Shown here piece after piece: positions 47,849 through 59,251 of a DNA stretch of 64,000 nucleotides. The first letter of the stretch is position 1. The number at the start of each line of letters is the position of its first letter. A model generated the notes under the pieces. It was not told where the DNA came from. It saw only the letters and a list, made by a program, of their open reading frames with translations, and made no database searches. Source of the stretch: Rosa chinensis (lineage: Eukaryota > Streptophyta > Magnoliopsida > Rosales > Rosaceae); assembly GCF_002994745.2 (NCBI RefSeq), contig NC_037094.1:21367001-21431000 (forward strand). Reading direction: 5' to 3'. Position numbers and translations under genes: made by a program.

Positions 47849-48081
47849 TGTTCAAGTAAATCCATAACATGTGTCTGGCCCAAACTCTATGTTACTTGCT
47901 CTAGTTGTAATAGGGTTTATGTTAGAGATATTCTTGGAGATATTCGTAGATATCCAATTATTGTATATTATGTTTCCATGTACAACTTTATCTCTATACT
48001 TGTAATCTTCTATATAGAGAGACCCCTATTATCAATGAAAGCACGACTCAATTCTCTCTCAATTTCAGTTTTCCTTAAACA
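47849..48081 (+). repeat. 3' LTR of the older Copia element
   Basis: 233 bp, related to 40802-41023 but with an extra 11 bases (duplication of a GATATTCKTRGA word) and scattered substitutions. Confidence 0.9.
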
Positions 48082-48573
48082 CTTTGAATAAATTCTAGCT
48101 CCAAATTCTTAATTCTCCATCTCAAAATTTGCACTCCACCTTCTGAATTCCGATTTCCTAATCCGTTTATTCTGAGCTACCCATTTCTCTTTTACATTTT
48201 ATATTGTTGGGAAAACACTTCTCTCAGTTCCTCACAAAAAAAAAACCAACCAAAGCTTCAAACTTTTCCTCATTTCATCTTTGTTTTCAGATTCTGTTGA
48301 ATACCTAATTCGTTTTCATCAAGATCGTGTACTTCTAGGCTTTCCGGTGTTGGTTGTGTGACTAAAGTGAAATTTGATATTGGTTATGTAAAAATTGGGA
48401 CTTTTGATGAACAGAGTGGTGAAACTGATCTGGGATTTGATCCAGTGGGTATGGAGAATGGTGGAGAAGCTCTAGATGATGATGGGTCTGGATAGTTCAA
48501 AGTGAAAAAGGTCTCTGCCTTTTTTGGTTTTGTTTCATTTTCTTCCATTTGTAAAGTAACATAAAGTATTTCT

Positions 48574-48898
48574 GGCACGTTTACTTACTTGGAATGGAAA
48601 ATAATCATAAATCGGAGACAAGTGGAATGGGAGAAGAAATGAATCGGTATTGATTTCAGAGGAATGATTCCTAATCCCATCTCCCCCCTTCGTAATCGAA
48701 TTCCTGAGTATTCAGGAATCGATTCCTGATAAATAGGTGGGACCTACACCAATTCCGATTCCTTCATGTGTTAGTAAACACAGGAATTCTTTTACCTGGA
48801 ATTATGCCGATTCCTTTATGTGTTAGTAAACACAGGGGTGTTTTTACTCCGTAATCATTCCATTACATTCCATTCCATTCCAAGTAAGTAAACGTGCC
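48574..48898. mobile_element. MITE with GGCACGTTTACTTACTTGG inverted termini
   Basis: 325 bp. The left end GGCACGTTTACTTACTTGG is matched exactly by the right end read backwards (48880-48898). GGAATGG/CCATTCC words follow inside both ends. The target duplication is short or lost: flanks TTTCT and CTTC do not settle the superfamily. Confidence 0.75.
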
Positions 48899-49982
48899 CT
48901 TCATTCCACGCAATCGCAATCAGAGGCTTCAATTACAATACAACATCAAAAATCTCTATGAAAACGTATCTTGAATCTTCAAATGGGTTTTCTGAATAAT
49001 ATAAATTGAACTTGGACTTGATTATTCACTCCCGGCCTCCCCTGATTGAGGTTGTGATCGATTTGGGGAGGCCTTCGATTGCGAGGTTTTTGGATGATGG
49101 GTTCATGCCTCTAAAAACCATCCCTTCATCTTTAATCTGCATCAAGAACCTATCTATGACCTTACTCTAAAAAGGATTTAGCAGTAGCTTTGAGAGAGTA
49201 GCAAAACCTTCCCATTTTTGCGGGTTTAACTAGCTTATGCGTTTTCCTCAAGCTGATCCTCGACAACACTAGCATGATGATAATCTCGATCGGGGTCGGA
49301 GTCAAGTTGGTCGGAGTAAGGGGGGGGGGGGGGGTGGGTCGGAGATTGACATGATTGTTGGGGAGAGGAGGATCAGGGGAAGAAGAACATATGGTTTTTT
49401 TGTCGTGGTTTTTTTTTTGGCTTGAAATTACCATTTTAGCCCTCTGAAGTGGGCTCCACCGTTAGATTTAATGTTCAATTTGGACGGAGCGAATGAAATT
49501 GAACACGACAGATGAAATTAAAAAATTTAAGGGTGTTACTGATTAAATTGAAACCACAGGTAAATTGAAATTATTCCTTAGATAAATTTGTGTTGGGTTG
49601 CAGCATAGGTAGCCTTGTACATGGATCCACTTAGGGGTCATCATTTGGCCCTTCGACCCTAAACCCGTGGGCCGAAGCCCTACCTGGCCCGACCCTTTCT
49701 CAAATAGGGTTAGGGTATGGGCCATGCAAATGAAGCCCGGCCCGTTTGAGTCTGTTAGGGCCAAGCCCGACCCGACCCTTTAAGCCCGCCCAATTAAGCC
49801 CTAATAATTTCCTATATTCCTTTTTTTTTTAAATATGTTTTTTTTTTCCTATAACTTCTTTGTAAATGATGTCCTAAGCTTTATTTTCTTTAATTTTTGT
49901 TTCCATTGTTAATTAACAATTAATTTTGGGAGATTTAGACACATAGTTAATTGAATATAACCACCTAAACTAATATTTATAA

Positions 49983-51164
49983 GGACTAAATACTGTTTAG
50001 TTCTTGAGCTTTTAAAAAACACTTTAGTCCCTGGCCTTTTAATTTCACACGTTTAGTTCTTGTACTTCAAAATTTCGGACCAATAGGTCATTTCTGTTAC
50101 TCTCCGTCCAAAACCACCGTTAAGTAGAGACGTGACAATTTTTTAACACTAAAATGTCTATTATACCCTCATTTTTATTTTTTTTATAATTTTTTTTTTC
50201 CATTTTATTTCTTCTTCTTCTTCCTTCTTCCAGCTCCACGAAATCCCCGCCGTCAAGTTCTGCAACTTCAAACTCAATCTGGCATCTCCTCCCCAATCTA
50301 CATCTACTTCCGCTCATCGTCTCCTCATTCATGAGCAGAGTCGTCTCTACTCTCAATCAAAAATTCCAATTGATACAAGGCAAATAACAGTTCAAGACCC
50401 ATTCATGTATCCCAAAAAACCATAGTGGACTCTCTGAAATTGACATAGAAACCTAACACATTCTAAAATCTCGACCTAAGCCATCATCAAAACTTCAAAT
50501 TAAATTTCCAAAATCAACGAACAAAAACTCCAGAATTGATCAAATAACCTAACTTCTAACCAAGATCAAAGCTTCACCATTCAAATCGAACACACATGCA
50601 AATCAGACTCACTTGAGTGCTCCTCTTCCAGAACAAAGCCGCCTCCTTGGGCCTTAGGATCGATCATGGCCTTGGGGTTGGGCTCGGAATGGCCTTGAGG
50701 AAGAAGAAGAGAACCCTTTGAAGCTGACCCAGTGCCTCATCGATGGCGGATCTAGCTGCAGCATTTCTGGCCGAATTCGAGTCATGGGAAACTCTGGCTT
50801 CGGGATTCAAGCTTCGGGAGCAGGAAGGGAGGGATAATCTGATTATGATAATCAAAAATCAAAGCATAGCCCATCTCCTCATCCTCATCGCCTGCCACTT
50901 GGGCTCCTCATGTCTTCTCCCCGCCGTCGTCAATCTGAGCATTTTCATGTTGTTGGACAAAGCCCAGAAATTTCTGACTCACCCTCCTCACTGCCGCCTC
51001 CAAATCCATGCCCCAATCCCCAACGCCATCACCAACGCCACTGCTCCATCGCCCAAAACCCAGCTCCCCAAAAACAAAATCAAATCATGTCCCTCGATCG
51101 CTGCAATTGTCACCGACCCACCCTCCATGCCTTCACCACAATTCTCTATCATCAAAGCCATGAG

Positions 51165-51212
<48 letters not shown>

Positions 51213-51566
51213 AGGAAGGAAGAGAAATAGAGACGAGGGATTTAAGAAGAGTGAGGAAGTGAGGGCATGACATTGAAGAGTTGCAGACGAAGAAGGAGAG
51301 GTGGAAGAAGAAGAATAGATAAACAGAAAAAAGGAAAAATAAATAAATAAATAAATAAAAACAAAAAAGGAACTGAGGGCATAATAGACATTTTGGTGTC
51401 AAAAAATTGCCACGTTAGCTACTTAACTGTGGTTTTGGACAGAGAGTAACGGAAAGGACCTATTGGTCCGAAATTTTGAAGTACAAGGACTAAACGTGTG
51501 AAATTAGAAGGTCAGGGATTGAAGCGTTTTTTGGTCAAAAGCTCAAGGACTAAATAGTATTTAGTC
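49983..51566. mobile_element. Mutator-like element with about 190-bp TIRs and 10-bp TSD
   Basis: The left arm starts GGACTAAATACTGTTTAG and the right arm read backwards starts GACTAAATACTATTTAG. Similarity runs about 190 bp, to CTAAAATGTCTATTATA at about 50142-50160 and its mirror at 51370-51390. The 10-bp duplication ATATTTATAA lies at 49973-49982 and 51567-51576. The interior (50170-51370) has gene-like composition and an open frame 50743-51213 (+, 156 codons, MADLAAAFLAEFESWETLAS) that I do not recognise. It could be captured host sequence. A GA microsatellite lies at 51168-51209. Confidence 0.82.
51168..51209. repeat. GA microsatellite
   Basis: About twenty GA units in tandem. It gives false Arg/Glu and Leu/Ser open frames on the two strands. 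Confidence 0.9.
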
Positions 51567-52360
51567 ATATTTATAATGTTACAAGTTAATTTCAATATAT
51601 ATGTATGTGTGTGTGTGTGTGTGTATTAAATATGATCAACAAAAATAATGAGTCTTGTATTACCTATATAATTATTGAGCCACATTTTAAGATAAAAAAA
51701 AAAAAAGTATTTCTTTTTGTTAAATAAAATAAGGCCATTTTTGGCCCATTTTGGCCCTATTCAGAGGGCCTGCCCGACCTTGCCCTTTCAACCTTAGCGG
51801 CTCGGGCGGATAAGGGTTAGCATATTTAAGCCCCCGGCTCTACCCTACCCGGCCTTAAATTTTGTTGACTTTGGCCCGGCCCGGCCCTAAGCCCTAAAAT
51901 TTGGGGTAGGGCCGGCCCTAACCCGGCCTATGATGACCCCTAGATCCACTGTTGAATCTACCATCTATAATGAGTGTTAACATCCAAAAGAGCTGAATAT
52001 TTGCATAAATCTTTGCAGAAACATACAATTAATAAAGAGCGCCCGTGCGAAAAATGGTGGATAGTCATTTCACATGTGATCGGTATTGTCTAATTACAGA
52101 CAAAAAAAAAAAAAAAAAAAGACGTGTTAGCAATTGCTAAGATGTGCTTGAGTGTGGAATGTTATCTAAAACGTGGAAATTACCTAGGGAGAGTGGAAAA
52201 CTTTTTGTCTTAGCTTTTAAATTTTAATTTCATTATTTACCTTCTTACCCCTTAAATATAATATAACTAATCTAAAATTAGTATATGATGTAAGAATTTA
52301 TATGTCTTGGCACGTCCAATATTGATAATAATAATAAATAAATTACAAGTCTTGCAACCT

Positions 52361-53250
52361 TTTTTTGAGAAAATTATTAACTCATTCCATTGATCAGCGA
52401 AATTACACATGATAACCTATCCCTGTGGGACTGTCAAAAGAGTCACTACCTAAGTAATTCAATATTTTTAAAAATCATGACGCAGAGCCAAAACTGCCCT
52501 AAAGCACCCATGAGAATCAAAGGGGCACAGATGCTGTGGACATTCTTGGCGACATATTCTTGGAGAGATGCAATGAACTCTTTCCCCAGAGGAAAGAGAG
52601 TCTTTACAACATAAAAATAGTAAAAGATAAATAAAATCCAAGCCCAAAGAAATAGGCCCAGACCCAAACACAAAACCCTAGCAGATAGAGGCCTAATATA
52701 ATTGATGAGGCCACCCAACCACTTGGGCACCCCATCCAACAGCCGCCAACCACTAGTCCACCTCCCTTCAACGACGTCGGCCAAGAAGATTAGACCCTAC
52801 TGCCCGCCACATCCTTTGCCGCACCAAGCCACAGCCAATCCCAGTCCAAGAACACCAAAGTGTCCCTTTAGCAAGAGGTCATCGTCACCACAACCCCAAG
52901 CCAGGTTGGTGTTGCAATTCGCGGCCGCCATCAACAAAAGTTGAGATCCCACCCCAGGCCACCGCCCGGAACTCCAGTCCGCAACCTGTCCACCAGTGGC
53001 CACCAGATCGTTTAGCTTAGTCAGCACCAAGCAACGAGACCCCGGAACCATCACCGATCCAGGTTGCCCAGGAACACATCCCAGTGTCGCTGCCTCGCGC
53101 GACCCAGGAGCACCATCGTTGCTGCCAAGGCACCCGACCCCGAACCAAAGAACAAAAAATAAAATTTTGAGACGCCGACTGTTGAAACGAAAAAAATCCA
53201 CATACCCAATTATAACGAGGCCTGTCCACCGCAGGAAAATGTGAGTGCTT
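52361..53250 (-). repeat. Retroposon-like repeat, copy 3 (T-run at left)
   Basis: A T-run (about 52361-52367) is followed by sequence resembling the blocks at 19348 and 31791 in layout: AT-rich part, then AAGCCCAAAGAAATAGGCCC, then C-rich leader-like sequence. Open frames on both strands (for example 52446-52784 minus) show no known domain. Possibly the ends of a LINE family whose coding part is deleted. Confidence 0.4.
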
Positions 53251-55579
53251 TATTTAAAATTAAAAGCCTCTAATTTAAAATAAAGCAAGAAAAAAAAAGA
53301 AGAAAAGAAAGAATGGATGAGATTCATAGCTATTGGATCTCTAAGCAAAAGAAAAGGCTTAAGAGTCGTCAAGCTGGACTATATTGGGTTAAAAAAAAAA
53401 AAAAAAACGTGTTCAGACTCCTAGCTTTGTCAAGAGTCTAGATAACAATTCAATTGTAAAGGCAAGAGCTGCAGTCTTCACAGGTTTTTGGGATACAAGT
53501 TCTCAAACAATTTCAATTGGAGTGGAACTCCAAAACCCTCCGGGTTGATTGCAAGACAAACTCATCTATAGTGCAGTATATAAGCACCACATGAAGAGCA
53601 AAAAGGGGAGATCAATGTGAAGAGGTAGCAGCACAGAGAAGCACAGACGGAAAAAAAGCAGGAGCCATAGGAGAAGAAGTTTCATTCAATCCAAGGTTCA
53701 AATCCGTCTCTCATCGTCCTCCATCATTTTTTGCTCGCAGGTGTTAAAGGCCCCATGCTCAACAAACATGCCGGAGCGGCGTCTCCATAAGCCACGTCGA
53801 AGACCATGATGACAATGCCGGGCAGCGTCCCTATGACAATCCCGCAGCAGCGTCTCCGATGGCTTTTCATAGCAGTGTCTTCGAAGCATATGCGCTCTGA
53901 AGGCCATGATGGAGTGGTGGTTCCAAAGATAAAGCCCACATTCCATCATGACTTCTCAGCCTTCAAAAATCACCAACAAAGAAGATTCAAATCCAGTAAA
54001 TAAAACTCCAGGATTCTTCAAGTTAGAGACCAAGGCAACGCAAGAAAGCCTGAAGCCTGAAGCAAAGCCTCTGCTCAAAACCATGAAGCATTGTATGTGG
54101 TTTGACTATGATCCTCGAAGCTAAGCTGCTAACACGTCAAACTAGACATGCATGAGGGCACCCTTTAGAGAGCCACGTTATTGCATGATCTCCCAATTAT
54201 GCAAGAGAATGAGTAAATACAAAAAATACAGAAGAAAGATAACAATTAAAAGAGTTATTTTTGTTCATAGTCTTGTCACTTTGTATGAAGGGAGATAGAT
54301 ACATGTTGCACTACACACAAAAAATATACAAATTGTAAAGTGGAAGCACAGCATGGGAATTGAGACCAGGTCATGGAGTATGCTAAATACTCTTACGCAG
54401 AAGACTTTGGAACAAGCATATATAGAAAGCCTCCAAGTTTTTTTTTCGAGTAAGAGAGCAACCTTTTAAAATAAAATAAAAAGGATTGCATGAGACGCAG
54501 TAGATGGAATCTTCCAGTCAATTAAGAACATGGAGATAAACTAATTTCCCATGTCTTTAATTAAGAAGGTGACAATTGACTCCAAACATAATGGAGAACT
54601 TTCTCAATATTTGTGTGGTTCATGTGGAACTCATGCAACGGGTTTGCAAATATCAAACCAAGTTATCATGATGGATTGGCCTTCTTCCCAATATTTGAAA
54701 GCCTCCCATTGCAACTCGGAAAATTCTAATTTCAAGACTTGTCTCGTGGCTGCCTAAATCGAGAATGCCCGAAAGAAAAAGCTCGATGGATGCCTCTGGG
54801 TTCCAGACACATGATTCTGAGTATACTTAGCTTCGCGGGTGTCCAAAGTAAATACCCGAGCATTGGTTTCGTGAAAAAATGCTTCGAAACCCAAAATGAA
54901 AATCCTTTTGGTACAAAACCAAGAAAGCTCAAAGCCACAAAATTAGAACTACAATGGTTTGATCCCTTTACAGGGTATGTAGGCAATCTAGCGACCCACT
55001 AGATGCAACCACAAATTCAAATCGAATCCCTGACTCCACCAGTCAAATTCAGCCAATCCGAATCCCTGACTCCAGCAGTCAAATTCACCCAAACACCAGA
55101 AAAATCAAATCATTCCCAAATTACCCAAAAACAAATGCAAGGGCTCTAAACCCTCACAAATATCTCAAACACAAATCCAAAAGTAAATGGGTAGATTACC
55201 CATTTAAATCCCAAATGCTGGAACTACATGTGGTTTGATCCTGCAAGGGTATGTAGACAATCTGGAATCAAATGATCTAGATGCAACCGCATCCCAAACA
55301 CTATTCATATTCTAAAAATCCAAGCCTTCCAATGGGTCATTCACTCATTGGAACTCTTGAACTACGAGTGGCTTGATCCCTTCCCGGGTACGTAGGCAAC
55401 TCATTCCAAAATTCGAGTGCAGCCGCAAAAACAAACAACCACACACTGGTTTCTTTATAAATGGAATCAAAGGGTGTTTCTCTTGTAACAGGGGATTGTA
55501 ATTAAGAGACACATTCTGTCTTGAATGGGTCGAACCCGAAATAATTAAAACTCTGTTCTGTTAATGAATACGAGTGAAA
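53251..55579. repeat. LTR-retrotransposon-derived (LARD-like) sequence
   Basis: No coding domain is seen. Near-repeats of a motif TTGATCC...GGGTAYGTAGGCAA...TGCAACCGC occur at about 54957-55010, 55236-55290 and 55369-55430. This motif recalls LTRs of large non-coding plant retrotransposons. A run TTAATGAATACGAGTGAAATTACG at about 55560-55583 resembles an LTR 3' part. Element ends cannot be fixed. Confidence 0.4.
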
Positions 55580-56015
55580 TTACGTTGGGTGACATTTTAC
55601 ACTCTGTGCAATTTTGAACCCAACACCGACAACGATAAACCTCATCGCCTTCAATCTCCTGATGACCAGATGAGAGGGAAAACCCATCTCCTCCGGCCCA
55701 ATTTGCAGAATCTCCGCCAGGCACCTACCTCTCAGAGAGAGTAACCTAAGCATTTTTCGTAAAGCCTTTGTATTGACTCTACAAGTCTTGCAACCTCCTT
55801 GTGAGTTTTTCAAACCAGAAAAAATAACTCTATCATGAATTGCATCTTGCACCGCTGCAAATCCCAGTGTTGCAGTAGTGCGTTACAATAAGAAAAGTTC
55901 ATGGTCGCTGGTGGCTCATTAAGGAAAACTAAACATACTAATGACACCATAAAAAGATAAAAAAGTTATTTGATTTGGTAGGCTAGAGTTTACAATTAGC
56001 CAGGTCAGTGACATC
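55580..56015. other. Intergenic, no confident gene
   Basis: A 90-codon open frame lies on the minus strand (55580-55852) without recognisable domain. It spans a 17-bp word (55780-55796) also present at 52344-52360, so it may be repeat-derived. Confidence 0.35.
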
Positions 56016-57640
56016 TTAAGCCATAAACAAATTTCTAAAATTTCCTTTTTCCTTGCTACTCTTCTTTTTCTTCCTGGCTAGAACTTCTGCTTCTTCTTCA
56101 CTTTCTTCCCTCTGTTTTCTTTTACCCTGGCCCATGTGTCCTGTTTGTGTATCCTGTACAAAATTTTAAAAATGAGAAGATCATCAATGACATGTTCATG
56201 ACTGTGACATGACCAGTCACATGGCCAGTAACTTGAGGTTAACAGTGACCTCACTAACTAGGGACCTGGCCTAGCCAATGACTTCACTGGCCAGTGACAT
56301 GACTAGTGACTTGATCAATGACTTAATTAGTGACATTATCAGTGATATGCAATTATTACATAATTCAAATCATTCAGCACCCAAAACCTATATTAGATTC
56401 AAAAATGGCATCGTAATTAGAAAACAAGTTCGGAAATTACCATTGGAGACCGAGTTCAGTTGAGTTGGCAAATACTAAATTGCACCATAACGAACAGAGA
56501 GCAATTACAATAGCTAATTGGTTCTAAATTTTGCAAGCAAATTGGATACTGGTGATCACAAAAGCATTTATAATAATAAGCTTCATGTCATAGTAGACCA
56601 CTTTATGAAGAGTTGGTTCTGCAGTTAACATATCGGTACATACCTTTGGGAAACATGTTCCAAAATGCTAATAATCACAAACAATTTATCGAAAAAGGAT
56701 AATTTGGATAGCAGTTTACATTTACATGATAACTATCTCATGAACTAACAATCCAAACCAATGTTACTAGACAAATTCAATGGTCTCCAGAAAAAGAAAA
56801 AGAAAAAGAAAAAGAGAGACAGAGATCAAAAAGCACAAAATCCAAAGACAGCTTCTTGATTAGGAAAGATGGAACTACAGCAGACACTTTTGTACGGACT
56901 TACATTACAATACAACCTATCACAATAAGCATAGATCAAGTGAACTAATTGAATAAGCATAATAAATAAACAAAAACTATAGCAAAGATCATAGCTTTTC
57001 CAATGCTCCACTTAGTGTCCAGCAAAACACATAAGCACATTCACAAATTGTTCCAACAAAAAAAAAAAACATTTTAATTTTCACGTGATGATAAACACAA
57101 AAATGAACCCCCTTTAGCTATGGTGTTCTCAAAGACGCTCTCATGTGCCCAAGTGCAAGTCATAGTGTATGTATATATGTCTGTGTGTTGATATGTATGT
57201 CTATCTTAAATTGTTAATCAAGAATGATCAATACTATGAATGATCTTCATATGTGCAATTGGCCCCTCTAATTCAAGTATCAGAACTGTCAATACTCCAT
57301 TAATACCTACCAGAGCTCAAATACATACTTGAATTGAATCAGTTAATCAACTACTAAATTCTAGAAAGTGATGAAATTTACTTTGAGATAGTCAAAGAGG
57401 ACGTCGAAGCCAACTTGAGAGAGAGAGAGAGAGAGAGAGCTCAACTGTTTCCAATTGTGGGGAGGAGGAAGCCTCTGATACTCACTTCCACTAAAACTCT
57501 CATCAAATTCGTACTGACTTCGCCGCCCGGGAGGACTCACTTCTGACGACGATCACCCACTCTCTACCGATGACGCGTCCACTAGTTTGCAGTTGCTGCT
57601 GCTGAGAATTCTCCGATTTTCCATCGGTCGGAACCCGAAA
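56016..57640 (-). pseudogene. Unrecognised short gene, probably broken
   Basis: Minus strand. Exon 56016-56153 reads DTQTGHMGQGKRKQREESEE to KGNFRNLFMA and TAA (56016-56018), a Lys/Glu-rich basic tail. A GT-AG intron (56154-57381) joins it in phase to an upstream exon ending FDVLFDYLK at 57382. Upstream the same frame is open through RRSQYEFDESFSGSEYQRLP to a single TGA at 57553-57555. Beyond that TGA the frame continues open to a Met (MENRRILSSSNCKLVDASS, about 57622). One stop therefore separates a good start from the rest. It may be a null allele, a pseudogene, or part of the 5' UTR of a gene with another first exon. I do not recognise the family. Confidence 0.4.
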
Positions 57641-57859
57641 TTGGCTTCTCTCGACGACTCTGCTCTACTTGGGCTCTTCGCTTCTCTCCTCAAATGCCTC
57701 TGCATCACCTCTGGCTCGCCATCAGTGTTGTTCCAGCAAGATTGAGGCTTAGGTCCAACGACGAGGCCATACCGCAGATGTCGAGACGATCCAGACGAGC
57801 TTCGATTTAGGGGTTGAGAGGTCGGAGCCCTGAGCTAAGGGTAAAAGCGACGATATGAG

Positions 57860-59240
57860 GGGGAGGGGGAGGGGAGAGAGAGTGTAGTGGCAGCTTTGGT
57901 AATTAAGCTTAAGTTTAGTGACAGGTTATTAAGAGGTGACCTTAATTATCATAGGGACATTTGTGTTACCTAAATTATAATAAGGCACTTCAAAATGACC
58001 TCTTTTATCATTGCCCGTTTCAATATTCATCTATTACAATCTATGTCAAAAAATTAGTAAGTTCACAACTGTGGTTAACGAGGAAGAAATTGATTTTTTC
58101 TTCTTCTTCTTCATGTTTTAAATATTTACTTTCGGTGTTCACAAAGGGTGTTGCAAAGATTTTGATGAATTCAACACTAATGGTTTTGTGAATTGAATAA
58201 CGAATTAACGATGAAGAATCAACAAAAAAATAGAAAAAGTAGTAATAAATTCAAATTTGGGTGGAGAAGATGAAAATCAATGTTATCCAATGAGAAATTA
58301 AGTAGCTTTTGTATTTAATTAATTAGTTATATAATTAGTTTTCCTTACAAATTTGGATTTTAGAAAATTTGTGTACTTATTAGTCATTTTGGACTTGGGT
58401 AATATAGTCTTTCAATAATATGAATGTTGATAGGGTGAACTAAGAAATTAGTAGGGTGGAAATAGCTACACCCAAAAACAAAAAATCTTTATGTTTCATA
58501 GGGAGATGTGGTTATCTTCCTAGCCATTGGATCATATAGAGAATGATGATTACACGATATTCACTAACTTTACAGCAAACTCATCTTAGAGGAGCCAGAT
58601 CTATGGCAGTGAGAGTGAGTCAATGACAAAGGATTATGTCATTAGAAATATTAAAAAGGGTTTACTTTTTTTTTTTTGCGTTTGATTTATTTGGAGAGTA
58701 AAATAAATCGCCGAACATAGTAATAGGAAATAATCTTTTCTGGAATCCTGGACTCGTCATCTTAAGGCATTGCAATTTTTCTTTTGATTCATTTTATCGA
58801 ATTGATAAAATCAAATATGCCTTAATTATCAGGGCAAAAGATGTAAACAGTCTTCCATACTTGCGATGATAAAGTCAAAAATACATAAGACTGAATAGTG
58901 TTTGCAGGATCACCAAATGAGGACTTTTTTTTTTTGCGTTCTCTACCATAAGATTTAATTATTAAAACACAATCGATGGACTTGAAAAGATGACTTTTAT
59001 TCATACCCGTAATTGTCCCATATTTCATAATCCAAAAGATCAAATTCCAGAAATGTTCCCAAAACAAAGAACAAGGAAACATAATATTTCAAAAAAAAAA
59101 AAAAACGAACAAGGAAACATAGCTGCAGCCCGTGAGCCCAGTTACATATACACCAATACAATCAAATAAAGCCCAAGGGCCCAACAGAAAGTATCAGGCA
59201 GCAGCAGCAGAATGCATGGACAATTATGCCCTTAGTGCTT
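57860..59240. other. Intergenic, no gene seen
   Basis: AT-rich spacer with T- and A-runs. It includes a short word shared with 37692 (TAGTAGGGTGGAAATAGCTACAC at about 58449). The 3' UTR of the following minus-strand gene lies at its right end. Confidence 0.5.
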
Positions 59241-59251
59241 AATCTAACTAT

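Larger units (their letters stand above)
40802..48081 (+). mobile_element. Older Copia LTR retrotransposon, defective
   Basis: LTRs at 40802-41023 (222 bp) and 47849-48081 (233 bp) begin TGTTCAAG and end AAACA. They differ by an indel and roughly fifteen substitutions. The 5-bp duplication CTTTG lies at 40797-40801 and 48082-48086. CGTTATCAGCACG after the left LTR marks the primer binding site and AGGGGAAG the polypurine tract. Gag-like, integrase-like, reverse-transcriptase-like and RNase H-like remnants occur in Ty1/Copia order, all broken. A 549-bp hAT-type element sits in the leader. LTR divergence makes it clearly older than the element at 24346. Confidence 0.9.
40543..49581. mobile_element. 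Mutator-like element containing a Copia element
   Basis: The left arm (about 40543-40720) and the reverse complement of the right arm (about 49405-49581) align over 150-180 bp. Shared words include TTTCAATTTAAT, AATTTCATC, CCAAATTGAACRTTAA and GGGCTAAAATRGT. The left arm has about 30 extra bases near its tip. No target duplication was recognised, so the tips are approximate. Without the Copia insertion it would be about 1.75 kb. Its original interior lies at 40721-40801 and 48087-49404 and includes a small MITE. No transposase is seen. Confidence 0.65.
49632..51942. mobile_element. hAT-type element (GGCCC family) containing a Mutator-like element
   Basis: The left end TAGGGGTCATCATTTGGCCC and the right end read backwards (TAGGGGTCATCATAGGCC) are inverted repeats. 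Perfect 8-bp duplications GATCCACT lie at 49624-49631 and 51943-51950. Subterminal GCCCGACCC/GGCCCGGCC repeats are as in 38178-39950. Without the nested element it would be about 0.72 kb. No transposase. Confidence 0.87.

Noticed and set aside
51133..51402. Leu/Ser-repeat protein on the minus strand
   Set aside because: Created by the GA microsatellite in the TIR element.
57700..57765. Minus-strand MASSLDLSLNL start suggesting an EAR-motif transcription factor
   Set aside because: The frame stops after 21 codons and does not join in phase to any downstream exon seen; too short to support a call.
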